Position numbers and translations under genes: made by a program. A DNA stretch of 64,000 nucleotides from NCBI RefSeq assembly GCF_000283155.1, contig NW_004454291.1:1335004-1399003 (forward strand), given 5' to 3'. Of the stretch, positions 10,640 through 22,999 are shown piece after piece (the first letter of the stretch is position 1; the number at the start of each line of letters is the position of its first letter). The notes under the pieces were generated by a model, which did no database searches, was not told the DNA's origin, and saw only the letters and a list, made by a program, of their open reading frames with translations. The DNA comes from Ceratotherium simum simum (lineage: Eukaryota; Chordata; Mammalia; Perissodactyla; Rhinocerotidae).

Positions 10640-12790
10640 GGAGCAGAGGACAGTGATGGGTGTGGGTGTGTTGCTCACTGTCCTTTAGGAGTGTCAGGCC
10701 ACCTCTTCACTCCTAATCCAAGGATGGGTAAGGCAAGCCTCTTGCTCCTCCCCAAGGATCTGGTTGATCAAATACCAAGACTCGGATTGCACCTACTTAG
10801 AGTTAATGGAATCATGTATGTAAAATAATAGTAGTGAGTCAGTGTGGATGTGGCTCTCTCTCTTCTGTCCCCTCTCTGTACTGCTGGAATGGAGAGGAAC
10901 TCTTGGCATGGTAGGGGACCAGGATCTGTCTTTGTCTCTCCCTTTCCCTCCCTCCCTCCCTCTCAGCCCAAAGGCTGAATAGTCAGAGACCAGAATCCTC
11001 TGAAAACTGTTGCTTCCCCAAGTGATGGCTACCAGGTCTGGTGCTACAGTCAGCGTCACCTGAACGAAATCAGTGCTGACACTGGGGAGAATGTGCATTC
11101 TCTTGCTATCCACTTTTCTCTGGCTCCATGCCCTCGGGTGCTCACAGGTGTGTCTGGGCAGCCTCTGCTCCCGTCACAGTGGTGAGATTGAGATGCAGTT
11201 AGGTTAGTGGGCTGAATGGGGATCAAGTGAACAGAGTGAGTGTCAAGGCTTTCTTTAGTCTGATGTTCTTTAGACCTAACCAGCTTAGGAAAAGGAAAAC
11301 ATTTTGAAAGAAAAAAAACAGAATCTACTAGTTACATGTGATGGAGTTTGGGGCCAAAGCCAGAGCTGGCTGGATAAAAATTCGAAATTGGACTTTGCTT
11401 TGTCATTGTTCTTTGGGCTTATATCTCCCTCGTGGTGAGAGGTGACCTTGGTCAGGGACAGGCTTCAGAAATTCCTCAGTTCTCTGGACAAATACCATCA
11501 TGCTACAAGCCCAATTTGCCATCTTTAGTTTTGTCCTAATCAGCAGTCTCCTCAATGTCCCGCTGCTCTTCCTAACCATCCCACTTCAGCCTGAACTCTT
11601 ACACACCTAGTTCCCCTCTCTCTCAGAAGACCATGCAAACCTCTCATTCCACAGAGAAAATAGACTCTTTGATGTGAAACCCCAGGGCTACTACTTCTCT
11701 CACCTTCATAGTCACTTCCTTCTACAGCATCTTAGAGAAAGAAGTGGTCCTACACTTCTCCAAGGCTACTCTCCCTTCCAGATCCGTGCCCTTGGGTCTC
11801 TCCAGCTTCTTCAAGGATTTGATCCCCAAATTATCTTTCCTGTAATTCAAATAACCCAGGGTTTCCCCTCTGACTATGAACTTGCTTAGATTTCTCCTTT
11901 TAACTCTAATAATAATAACCCGAATTTCTAAGTTCATATGGCAGCAAATGAGACATAGCTAATTTGTCTCGTATCAGCTTCCCAATTATAATACCCAGAA
12001 AGATGCACAAAACAGTTTTAAATGGGTATTAGTGTTATAAACTATAGAAAAGACAAGGCCATATGCCAAAACTGAGGCAGAATGGTCACTTCTATGCAAT
12101 CAGAAAAGATGGATTGAGATGCCTCTAAGGGTATCAATTGACCAGAGAAATACGTCGCCACTCACCAACTGTGAGAAACCATTTTTTGAGCCACTAGGAA
12201 TGAGAGTGTGAACCTCTGCCTGCCCCTCAGAAGTATATCAGGCAGCTGAAAATTCTTTGCTATAAAATTGGGTTAAAATTTTTAGAAGAAATCTATTTTC
12301 AGTCTCTAGAAAGATGCAAAATTGGTCTCATAATTAATGATGGCAGATTGAAGATAGAGACTTATCCCTTCTCATTCTCAAGGCTCCTGGAAAATGAGAG
12401 TAAATGGATCTTTAAACGTATAAACCGTGATGAATGGAGCAGGAGGAAGATCGCCAGTGGCACAACTGAAATCCACTTCAAAGGCAACAGGACAGATTTG
12501 GAGGAAAATCAGAGTGGGGTGCTGGAAAGCACCTTGGGTAATTCTTCCAGAATTCAGAGGAAGAAGATGAACAACTGAAGATCATAAAAGGTAAATAGGT
12601 AAGGGAACAAAATCTGTTTCCTAATTTGAAAATGCAGACAACAATAAAACAAAATCACTTGCTTAGTGGATGAAAAAGCACTTAGTGAAGAGCCTGAGGA
12701 AAAGCAGTTTCTCAATAAATGTTTAACTGAGTTTTGTTGGGAGAGACATTGAGCTCCACAGAGGACCAAAAGGAAGGTCAAGTTCTAATG
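10640..12790. other. Non-coding interval upstream of GJC3
   Basis: Contains the presumed GJC3 promoter. I see no TATA box close to the ATG at 10631. A short run of CCCT repeats lies at about 10943-10965. No gene or clear repeat family recognised. Confidence 0.35.
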
Positions 12791-12797
12791 CTGGTCC

Positions 12798-13000
12798 TGG
12801 GTTTCTCAACCTTGGGGCCTGATAATTTTTGTTTAGGGGTAGGGGGGATGCTGTCTTGTACGTTGTAAGATGTTTAGCAGCATTCCTGGCCTCTGTCCAC
12901 TAGATGCCAGTAGCACACTCCTCCCCTCCCACCCACAAATGTCTCCAGTTGTTGTTAGTTGTCCCCTGGGGTCAAATTCACCTCTGGTTGAGAACCATTG
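12798..13000 (+). mobile_element. MER20-type hAT MITE
   Basis: Begins 'gggtttctcaaccttgg' and ends 'ctggttgagaaccattg', which are inverted repeats. The interior phrases 'gtaagatgtttagcagcatt' and 'actagatgccagtagca' are characteristic of MER20. Confidence 0.85.
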
Positions 13001-13796
13001 CCTTAAGGTCGCACTGGTCCGTCAGCTCCCCGCTCTTAGCTTCAGTTACCAGCTCTGTAAAGCAAGATGTCTATACAAGAGCATGTCAACGGGCTTTCAT
13101 TTGGCGGAGCATGATAAACAGCCCATTTCCAGGCTAGTTGTGCATCTTCCCTCAACCAGCCCCATCTGTGAGGATGCCTGCTGCCCCTCTCCGCCTCATA
13201 AGTCTACAGGGTCCTTGCACTTAGCGGAGGCAGCCCCAGGCTCTGAAGGTTTCTGCCCTGGCCCTCCTGGAGAGTTACCAAATGCTATCTTGGTAAATTC
13301 TTAGGTCTTGCACTCAGCCTCATCTCATTTCAAAGTGCAGGCCCAGGACCCTCTAAACGCGTTTCCAACACATTCCCAGCAGACCTGCAGTTTAACACAG
13401 AGCAGGCCTGGCCTATTCCAAGTGTTGGGAATTTTAGTAATTTACAGAGGCCCCATCTCTATTCTTCTCTCTCTCCCGTGCCCACCCCTGACCCACATCT
13501 AGACATCCAAATGTCCTCTGAGAAGCTCTTGGAACTGAACTGGGGTCTCCAGAGCTCACAACAGAGCTTTGGGGGTTTGGAAAGGAGAGAGGGGATAAAA
13601 CAGGACAAGAAGACTTGCCTGAGAACTCTTTGGTTTGGAGTCCCCACAACTAATTCTGAGCACCTTTCTGTGTCCTTTGCCTCACAGCTATTATCACTGA
13701 AACAGTATTTATTCTGCACACATTCCGGGGCCTCATGGAAGGTTCAAACAAAATCATGCTCCATCTCCCACAGTCTGCAGACCAAAGGGAGTTTCC

Positions 13797-13804
13797 TATA
13801 TAAG
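13797..13804 (+). promoter_or_regulatory. Isolated TATA-like box
   Basis: TATATAAG in a short GC-balanced stretch, followed about 30 bp later by pyrimidine-rich sequence. No gene is recognised downstream on this strand, so this is weak. Confidence 0.2.
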
Positions 13805-14379
13805 CAGAGCCTAAACACAGCCCTGCCTCCTCCCTCATCCCCTGCTTTCCTGGGACCCATCTGTTCCAGCTGTCCCCAGCCCACCTGTCTCATTCTCTGA
13901 GCCCCACAGCCTCCTCCTGCAAACGTATCTGCAGCTTTGTCCTCAGGAGCCAGAGTCCTCGGGCCTAACTTGAGGACCTAAGAAGCTGAGAGCTCAGCAT
14001 TATTGACAAATCTCAGCTCAAGGGACACCACTGTTTCTAGGAGTGGAGAAATAATTTGCAAATAAATCTCTTCAGGAAGGAGCTGGCAGGATCTGAGACC
14101 TGTCACGATTTCAATCAGTGAAGCGACACCTGTGAGCTCAAGAGCTGGGAGAGGGAGGAAAGCCCTAAGTTTGAGGGGATTTTCAAATATGTAAATAGAT
14201 TTTTTTTAATTCCATCATGATTTTGGTAAGAATTTTTCTAAGCATCTCTATTCTTTTAGAGAAAAATTTCAGGATTCCGTTGGTGGCAGGTAACTATCTG
14301 AGGTGTGAGGGAGAGATGTCCACTGAGAACAGTGCTGGACCTGGCTCACTGCTCCCATCTCACCCCACCTGGCCTGGAA

Positions 14380-14525
14380 AATGCTCTATATTCTTTAATT
14401 CAAAGTGTGGTCCGTGGTGCAGCAGCACTGGCATCACCAGGTATGCAGAATCTCAGGCTGCAGCCCAGGCTTAGCAAATCAAATCTGATTTTTAGTAGTA
14501 TCCCCAGGTCGTTGGTGTGTGCATG
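14380..14525 (+). mobile_element. MER5-type hAT MITE fragment
   Basis: Phrases 'caaagtgtggtcc', 'catcaccaggtatgcagaat' and 'ctcaggctgcagcccagg' follow the MER5 interior. The ends are diverged. Confidence 0.55.
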
Positions 14526-14529
14526 AAGC

Positions 14530-16110
14530 ACAGTCTAGAGCCCCCCCACCACTACCGCAGGCCCTGAGCCAGCCCTGCTGCTCTCTGCCCCAGCACTCAC
14601 CTGGCAGCTTTGAGCAGAAGCACAAACGGGAAAGAAGCAGAAAGGAGCGTCCTCAGGCTGGAGCCTCGGGGTCCCAGCTCTCCGCCAGGCCCTGCCCCTG
14701 CCACCACCCCCTTCTTCCCCTCCCCTTTCATTCCTGGCAGCTTTAGTGAAGGGTAAGAGAATTGCAGCTGGAGGAGCGGGCAGCCCTGCCGTTAAAGAAT
14801 GGGCTCTGGAGAATAACCCGCTGTTGTTGAGGGTGAACTGAAACAGGGATTTTCAGATTATCTGCAAGGGGAGCAATGGCTTCAGTGTGTTTCCAACTTT
14901 TGAGCTCTCAGGCAACAATAGATAGAATTTCCATATGTTTAAATCTCTATTGTGTCCCCCCACTCTCCTGGCCAAGGTACCCAAAGCACAAGAAGTATGG
15001 GTGTATGTGTGGGTGTGTGTGCACGCGTGTGTTTGCTTCATTTCCTCAGGCAGCAGCTGTCCCAGAACTCATCCTGCTCTCAGGATGTCCTCTTCTCTTG
15101 GCTGGGAGAAATAGCACAGGCTTCCCCTCACAGCATGATGCATGTCCCCTCAGCAGCTCGGGGAGCCCAGCCCAGTGAGAACTGCAATGCCTGCCCCCAT
15201 ACCCCTTCCTGCCCCCATTGCTAGAGCCAGGATCCCCTCCAAAGATATGCTGGAGAATGGGAAGGGGCGAGGCTGGGCCAGCAGGTGGATGGGTGGGAAA
15301 GTAACTCAGGAGTGCAGAGTGAGGGGTCTCATTACTTTGCTGCCAGCTCCCAGAGCCAACATTGAGCTCTTCAAGGAGGAGAGCTGGGGGAAACCTCAGT
15401 TCCAGTTACTGCCCCTGTGGATATGAGGGGCATCGTTCCACTATTTTCTAGTATTTAATGATGGTATGGAGAGGTATAAGTCCAGCTCGACAGTCTTCAC
15501 CTTTTAAGTGATTTGATCTTTTTGACAGTTTGCCAAATGGATTCTTTTTTAGCTCTGAAGCCTGTTCACTCCTCCAGGGGATTCTGTTAAGCAAGACATA
15601 TGATAACTTCACACTGGCTCTCTCCTGGGCATGTCCACATCTGGCCCACGGAGAACAATTACACATCCTTAGGTCCAACAAACTCTGGGCATGTAGGCCA
15701 GTTCCAATGCAGCCACATCTCCTTCCATTCCTCTGCTGGATAGCCTACCTCTTGCCTTCTTGATTTATCAGACAGGCATCAATAGACACAATGGAGCCCC
15801 TCTTACTGGGCTTGAGAGGCAGGAGGCAGCACGCTCACCCCTTTCTCTTGGGAAGAACTAACAGCACATTTCTTTCCAAAGACATTCTCTCTCCAAAGTT
15901 AACCCTCTCTCCTTCTAATTTCCAAGAACTCTGCCGTTTTATCCAACTTCGATGTGAGTGTAGAGTCTGAGTGACATAACTGTTATTTATTTGTTTTTTT
16001 TCTTTGAAATATTGTATCTCAGACTAACAAATCATTCTAGAATGTCATATATATTGTATTTTCTAAAACATTGCATCTCGAAATCCAGTCAAAATCTCCA
16101 ATTTAATATC
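14530..16110. other. Non-coding interval
   Basis: Contains a short GT-rich run (about 14998-15030). No gene, domain or clear repeat recognised. Confidence 0.35.
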
Positions 16111-16114
16111 TTGT

Positions 16115-16375
16115 TACACTAACATTTATTCAGTGCTTAATGAATGACCAAAATTCTAAGTGCTATATGGCTATTAACTCACTTAGCCCTCATAACAACT
16201 TTATGATGTAAATACTATTATTATCCTCTTTTGTGAAGGAGAGAAATGGAGAACAGAGAAGTTAAGTAACATATTCAAGGTCAACCAGCTAATGAGTGGA
16301 GAAGTTGGGATTTGAACAGGCAATCTGGCTGCAGATGGCAAACCCTTAACCACTCCTACACTGTTAGCCTCCCCA
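16115..16375 (-). repeat. MIR SINE
   Basis: Antisense MIR: 'acatttattcagtgctta', 'ctcataacaactttatgatg', 'gttaagtaacatattcaagg' and 'tgggatttgaacaggca'. Confidence 0.8.
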
Positions 16376-16794
16376 TTATTCAAATTACCAGCCTTTAAAG
16401 AGCTTTTGATTGCAAACTCATTGTAATTTCATGCCCTTGAGAAAATAAAAATCCTCTTCTTACACGTTCCACATCTTAATAACTAACTCTGCTATCCCAA
16501 CCAAAAACTTGGGTGTCATCACTGACATCTTCTCTTTCATTGACCACACCTTATCCATCTACCAGTGGTACAGATTCCATCCCTTGAGTTAAGAAGGCAC
16601 CTGATTTCAAGACTGAATGAATGAAACGTCATCCTAGTGCCTCTGCTTCTTGACTTGTCCACCTCTAATCCATTCTCTGCATTGCAAACAATATTTAACT
16701 TAATTCTTATTTAGATTTACCAATTTGTTTACCAGTTTCTTTGTTCAGTGGTGCTTCTTGAATCCCATACCATCCTTCTGGAATAAATTTTTTT

Positions 16795-17465
16795 CTTCCT
16801 TTTTTTTTAACCATCTTAACCATTTTTAAGTGTTGAGTAGTGTTAAGTATATTCGCTTCGTTCTGCAACAAATCTCCAGAACTCTTTCATCTCGCAAAAC
16901 TGAAATTTTGTACTCATTTCTCCCCTACCCCAGCCCCTGGAAACCACTGTTCTACTTTCTATTACTATGAATTTGACTACTTTAGATACCTCATATCAGT
17001 GGAATCATATAGCATTTGTCTTTTTGTGACTGGCTTATTTTACTTAGCATAATGTCTTCAAGGTTCATCCACGTTGTAGCATCTATCAGAACTTCATTCC
17101 CTTCTAAGGTTGAATAATATTCCATTGTATGTGTGCATGTATGCATGTACCACATTTTGTTTATCCATTCATCCATTGATGGACATTTGGGTTGCTTCCA
17201 CCTCTTGGCTATTGTGAATAATGCTGCTATGAATGTGGGTGTGCTAAATCTTCTTCTTGAGGTACAACCTTCAGTAGTTCTACTAGGAAACTGTTAGAAG
17301 TAAACTTTCTTGATCCTCTTTGGTCTTAAAATGCTTTCATTTTATCCTTAATCTTGAATTATTATTTAGTTGGGCATAGAATTCTAGGTTGACAGTTATT
17401 TTCCCTCAGAACTTTCAAGATATTATTTAAATGCCTTCTACTATCTAGTGGATTTATAAGTCTTA
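16795..17465 (-). mobile_element. L1 fragment(s), antisense
   Basis: Antisense L1 3' UTR and ORF2 tail ('cagcccctggaaaccactgt', 'tccattcatccattgatgga'), followed from about 17275 by a second L1-like piece ('agaattctaggttgacagtt'). Confidence 0.8.
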
Positions 17466-17489
17466 TTGACAATCCTTTACTGCCAGCAG

Positions 17490-17960
17490 ACTTTAAGAAA
17501 ACTGTCATGAATACAGTTGATAAAATCGTTGAGTAAATATCTGCAAATACCATAAGTCATCACCAGTTTGTGGAACTGCTGAAAGAAATAGAGGGCAAAG
17601 AACTTAATGATCTTGTGTTCTTTTTCGATGCTTGTTGGTTGTGTTGTGGAAGAGTTTTGCTAGGATTTACTGTACTGATAACTCCAATGCAAGATTTTCT
17701 TGAAACAAAAGAAGTGCTTGTCAAATATTCAATAATCAAAGATTTAAAAAAATGGCAGTGTGATTTACATTTCCTCGCTGGCTGGTTTCACACTGCAGAT
17801 GAATAAACTAAATTTGAAGCTCCGAGGAAAAGAAAAACTTATTTGTGAACTAGCCAGATAGATATGAGAATTTCTGTTGAAGTTTAAACTTTTCGAAATA
17901 CAAATGAATAATAATGATTTTACACATTGTTCTAACATTGAATCAGTATGCACATTAATC
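17490..17960 (+). pseudogene. Decayed hAT-superfamily transposase fragment
   Basis: Translation gives SHHQFVELLKEIEGKEL, then ACWLCCGRVL (RWLSRG-VL in the family), LETKEVL, KWQCDLHFLAGWF, and after a frameshift near 17799 NKLNLKLRGKEKLICEL and KLFEIQMNNNDFTHC. The order and spacing match the C-terminal part of hAT transposases and domesticated relatives such as GTF2IRD2 and ZBED-type genes. There are at least three stops and one frameshift. The conserved W-L-S is partly degraded, and the LN-LQGK motif is kept as LNLKLRGK. This could be a transposon remnant or a piece of a processed copy of a domesticated gene. Confidence 0.65.
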
Positions 17961-17999
17961 AGATGAGTAGAGACTTACCACATAATAAAGCCTGTGTTA

Positions 18000-18820
18000 T
18001 TTTGCTCTACTAAATATGCTACATCTGGCCCAGTGTTTAACCATTGGGGCTCCTACTTGGTTAATTCTTCAGTAGTCCACCATCATCTGCCATGATCCAT
18101 TCTGTTCTGCAAGGCCCAGACTGGGGAATTAAATGGGATATGATGGAGACCACCCCCAGGCATTCCTTAATTATTTGAGGATGCCATTGATTTCTGCCAT
18201 TCCTCCTGCGATGCAATATTGTTTTCTATTTACTATATTGGCCTACTGTGTATTGGGGCAGGGCCTTTGTTATATAACAATTTTATTCCACTGGTCAAGG
18301 AGTCTATGTGGGATTCAGGCAACTGCTAAGTTTATCCATTCTGACTGTACACTCTGGGACATGGGAAGTGACTACCAGATGGATCTGTAAAGCCAGTGAA
18401 TGTAAGATGTACTGTGAGAGGGAGCTGGGCCAGGGCTCCATTTATTCCCAAACTTCCATATGCGCTATGATGGAGCTTTGGATCCTTGGAGTTTTCAGTG
18501 CCAACTCAATCATGTATCCAATTGTCCTCAAAATTTCTCGATATTCCCCTTCCCCATTGTGTGGTTAGGTAAACGGCTATGGATTACTTTGAGGAAGAAC
18601 TCAGGGAATCACTACTGAACACACCTCACATGGTGTTGCAGGGTACTTCCACATGGAGATCCAACCCTTCAATCAATGGGTTCTCGGTCTAACTTACTTC
18701 ACACTAACAGTCGTCAGAACTAACTCAGTTCAGAAACCTGTTAAGGACTCAGGAATTTGCATTAAAGTGGCTTTTCTTGATCTCTTTAGTGTGATATTTA
18801 TTACACCAAACCCAAAAGTT
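18000..18820 (-). mobile_element. Possible degenerate ERV-L-type internal sequence
   Basis: Non-L1 sequence lying between L1 fragments. Several phrases resemble antisense ERV-L internal sequence, but no intact frame remains. Assignment is from general resemblance only. Confidence 0.3.
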
Positions 18821-18834
18821 TGCTGTCCATCTAA

Positions 18835-20100
18835 CTTTTTTATAACAGCTTTATTGAGATATAATTTACATGCCATAAAATCCACCCTTTTAAGTGTACA
18901 ATTCAGTGGGGTTTAATGTATTCAAACTATTGTGCATCACTACTATCTAATCTTAGAAAATTTCATACCCACTGACAGTGACTCCCCATCCCCCTACCAA
19001 TCCCATGGCAACCATTAACCTACTTTCTGTCTCTATAGACTTTCCTATTCTGGGCTTTTCAATATAAATGGATCATACAATATGTGGCCTTCTGTGACTG
19101 GCTTCTTTCACTTACTATAATGTTTTCAAACTTCAGTCACGGTGTAGCATGTGTCGGTACTTTGTTCCTTTTTATTGCTGAATAATATTCCATTGCATGG
19201 ATATATCACTTTTATTAATTCGTTCATCAGTTAATGGACATTTTGGTTGTTCCACCTTTTGGATAATACTGCTATGAATATTTGTGTAAGGCTTTTGTGT
19301 GGACTTATGTTTTCATTTATAGTAAATCTATGTTTAACTTTTTGAAGAATTGCCAGATTGTTTTCCAAAGTGGTGGCAACACTTTACATTCCCAACAATA
19401 GCATAGACAGTTCCATTTTCTCCATATCTTCACCAACACTTTTTCCCTCCAGCTTTATTGAGGTATAATTGACATATAACATTGTGTAAGTAGAAGGTGT
19501 ACAATGTGATGATTTGATACACGTTTATTGATTTGCATGTGTTGAACCATCCTTGCACCCCAGGGATAAATCCCACTTGATTATGGTATATGATCCTTTT
19601 AATGTGCTGTTGAATTCAGTTTGCTTGTAACTTGTTAAGAACTTTTGCATCTATATTCATCAGGGATATTGGCCTGCAGTTTTCTTGTAATATCCTTATC
19701 TGGTTTTGGTGTCAGGATAATGCCGGCCTTGTAAAACGAGTTTGGAAATGTTCCCTCCTTGTCTATTTTCGGAAGAGTTTGAGAAGAATTGGCATTAATC
19801 CTTCTTTAGTTTGCTAGAATTCACCTGTGAAGCCATCTGGTCCTGGACTTTTTTTTTGTTGGGAGGTTTTTGATTACTGATTCAATCTACTTACATATTA
19901 TTGGTCTGTTCAGATCTTCTATTTATTCATGATTCAGACGTTGTAGGTTGTATATTTCTAGGAATTTATCCATTTCTTCTAGGTTGTCCAATTTGTTGAT
20001 GTGTAATTTTTCATAGTCTCTTATGATCCTTCGTATTTCTGTGGTATCAATTGTAATGTCTCCTCTTTCATTTATAATTTTATTTACTTGAGTCCTCTCT
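18835..20100 (-). mobile_element. L1 fragments, antisense
   Basis: Two joined antisense L1 segments. The first covers the 3' UTR ('gctttattgagatataattt'). The second restarts at about 19450 and continues into ORF2 ('catcagggatattggcctgc', 'ccatctggtcctggact'). All frames are broken. Confidence 0.85.
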
Positions 20101-20104
20101 CAAG

Positions 20105-21210
20105 GGGTACCAAGGGTGGCTCTAGGGTCAGATTCCTTCCCCTTTGCTAAACCACTTCTCAAGGAGGACCCACTGAGTCAGCTGCTTTTAGTACATCTTT
20201 GCTTGTGGCATGTGATCATCTCCTTGGAAACCAAGAGCTGTGACCCCACCATTTGGGGCTATGCGGATGGTCCAGCCGGAGTGACCAAAGTCCTTGTTTA
20301 AAGGTCTGAAGTGGGGGTGGAAAGTGGGGAGACACACAGGGCCCGGGAATAGGGGTACTTTTCAAAGTTGCATGAATTTCTGTTGATTCTTCAATGGCTC
20401 TATTTATAAATGTCCACAGTACCCGGGTCAGTGTGGGTATCAGGGTTGGTGCCGGGGGTTGGGGGGGGCGGTTTCTGGTTAATTATTTCTAAGCTTCTGA
20501 CAGGACCCTAAAGCACCAAGACAAACATCTCTTTCACGATAAGTTTCTGAGGATTGGTGCCAGGAAAGAAGCCCCCAAGGATAAAGAGAACTCTCATCCC
20601 ACTTCTTTATTCCACTAAACAATGCCCTCTTTGTCTCCCCTCTTCCCACCAGATGAGACCAGCCTCCTCCCACAGCCACAGTTGACGATATGTGCCAAGA
20701 CCTGGAGCAGCAGGGTGTCCAGAATGCAGGGATCACCCAAGGGTAGGGAGTGGAAAGAAGTGTGGAGGCCTGGCATCTCTGTGCCCACCAAGATGGGAGG
20801 AGAAATCTTTCTTCTCTCCCTCCCTCCCTCTTTCCACAGTTGGGTGTATCCACTTGGTTTAGGGGATAGTGAGAGACACCCTGAACAAGGGTTGCAGAGG
20901 GGTCAGCAGAAGGAAAGTGTGAGAACAAGAAGGAAAACATCTTCGCAGGGAATCAGATACAACGGCACTGTGCCTGGGATCCTTCGTGACCTGGAGAGAA
21001 GGGAGCTAAGCTAGTCCTGAGCCCACCAAAACATATAAACTAATGATTTCTTAATATTGTGCAGGTTTAAAATCTGTAACATTTACAAGTAGTCAGCAAA
21101 TGCATTTCTCACCAGTATGACAAGGATTCAACTTAGCAACAAGTTTAACTCAAAGAACCGGTGGTACAGAAGCAGCAGCCTGATTTCGTCCCATTTGGTT
21201 CATTATCTGA
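20105..21210. other. Non-coding interval before the AZGP1-like pseudogene
   Basis: A G-run lies near 20459. No copy of AZGP1 exon 1 could be recognised here, although it would be expected if the tandem copy were complete. Confidence 0.4.
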
Positions 21211-22079
21211 ATTCCCAAAAAATTCTCCTTCCTGCACTTTCTACCATACAAAGGAAAGCCCTTGCCTGTGTGAACATGCAGTGCTGGGAGCTGACGGGAA
21301 GAAAAGGCTAGAGGCCAAAGGCCATGGGCAGCTGTTAGTCCCAATGACCCGGTCTCCCTTCTTGACACTCCGCTGCCCCACTATGGGACTCACAGTTGAC
21401 CCACACCTCAAAATCCTCTCCACTTTTTCAGGTCCTTACTCTGTGATTTTCTTCACACCAGATTTTCCAAGCCAAGTGAGGTATTCCCTAGGTTTTAGGC
21501 CACTTCCCACCCCAACGATCAGGCCTTCCTTCTCTAAGGTTGTAAAGGCAGTAAGGCCCTGGGACCCTAGATCCAGGTGATGGGGTGGAGGATTGGAGGA
21601 GAGCCAAGTTCAGAAGACCAGGGATGACATCTTCATGGTGACCTTAGAAGACATCATGGCCTAGTCCAAGGACAGAGAAGGCCAGTGGACTGAGGGCTGT
21701 GGGTGGAAGGTAGGAAGCTCACAAGTTCAAGGGGCAGTCCCAAGTAGGCATGAAAAGGGGAGTTAGGAGGAAGGAAATATCAGAGCTCCAAAAGATCAAC
21801 AGAAGACACAAGCAGAAATACACAAGCACTTCTGCATTCTCCCCACCCCACAATGCATCTGCTTTTCTCCTTCCCCATCACATCCCCCATCTTCATTCCC
21901 AGGCCTCAACTCTCACAAGAAGTAATGTGGGAGTCAACTCATATCCAGGCACATCTGACCTCTCATCTCCACACCCCACCCCTCTGAGGCTGATCCTACT
22001 TAAGAAGGATTCAGACTCACCTCTGCCCAAGGATGTTGGGTGGAGAGTGAGCCAGCCTTGGGGTCAGTCAGACCTGGGT

Positions 22080-22340
22080 TCACACGGTGGCTCCACCAGT
22101 CACCAGCTGTTTCACGGGGACTTAATCAAGTGACTTAATCATCTGGGCTGCACTGCATCAATGAGCCCTTGCATGGTTGTTGTGAGGATTCAATTTTTTA
22201 AAACTAGCCTATGTAAGCTACATGAGGGCAGAGGCGGGATGTCTCTTGATCTGCCCTGTACACTCATTGAGGTGGACATTGCTCAGCATTTAGAACTCAC
22301 TCAGTAAATACAGTCATAGTTCAGAGTCCATGCTAGGTGC
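22080..22340 (+). repeat. MIR-like repeat, shared with AZGP1 intron 2
   Basis: 'agacctgggttcacacggtg', 'caccagctgtttcacgg' and 'gttgttgtgaggattcaa' follow a MIR. The same text is seen at about 34000-34080 in AZGP1 intron 2, so it predates the duplication. Confidence 0.6.
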
Positions 22341-22759
22341 TCACTGGATGTTGTTTTCCTTTCCACAGACTGTTACCGCTACATGGAACCCTGAGGATCC
22401 TCCAGGCCATTTTACACAGGAAGAAACAGACTCAGAATAAATAAATGACCTGGGTCATACAGACTGCAAGATGCAGAGCAGGACAAGAGGCCACTCCTCA
22501 GACCCGGTGACCTGTTGATACTAAGGCACAGAATGAGGGGTGAAGAGTGGGATTAGAGAACAAAATGCCCCAAAAGCTGCAGAGAATCTGGAATCTCCAG
22601 GAGAGACCAGGAAAATAGCCTGGACTGTGTCTCCTAAGGAGGAATGATTAAGACACAGGGGGCTGGGAAGGACGTTGGCTGGAACAGAAAAGTTGTGGCC
22701 AGAAGTCGTGAGTAACAGGGGTGATGGATAAAGACCAGAAGAAGGGAACACGAGATGTT

Positions 22760-22985
22760 ATAGTAGATGGCATTTATTGAGCAAGTGCTATGTACCAAGT
22801 ACATAATTAATTCTTACAAAAAAACTCTATGATAAAGCTATTATATTAACATCCATTTTAGCGATGAGGAAATTGAAGCACAGAGGAATTAAGTAATTTG
22901 CTCAAAGTCACAAATTAAGCAGGTTGTGATGGAGCTGGGGTTCAGACTTGGACGTGCTGCCTGTAAAACCTGGATCATTAGCCAA
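22760..22985 (-). repeat. MIR SINE, shared with AZGP1 intron 2
   Basis: Antisense MIR ('ggcatttattgagcaagtgc', 'gaggaaattgaagcacagag'). It lies about 1.1 kb after the exon 2 remnant, as the MIR at 34765 does after exon 2. Confidence 0.85.
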
Positions 22986-22999
22986 AACACTCACTATAT

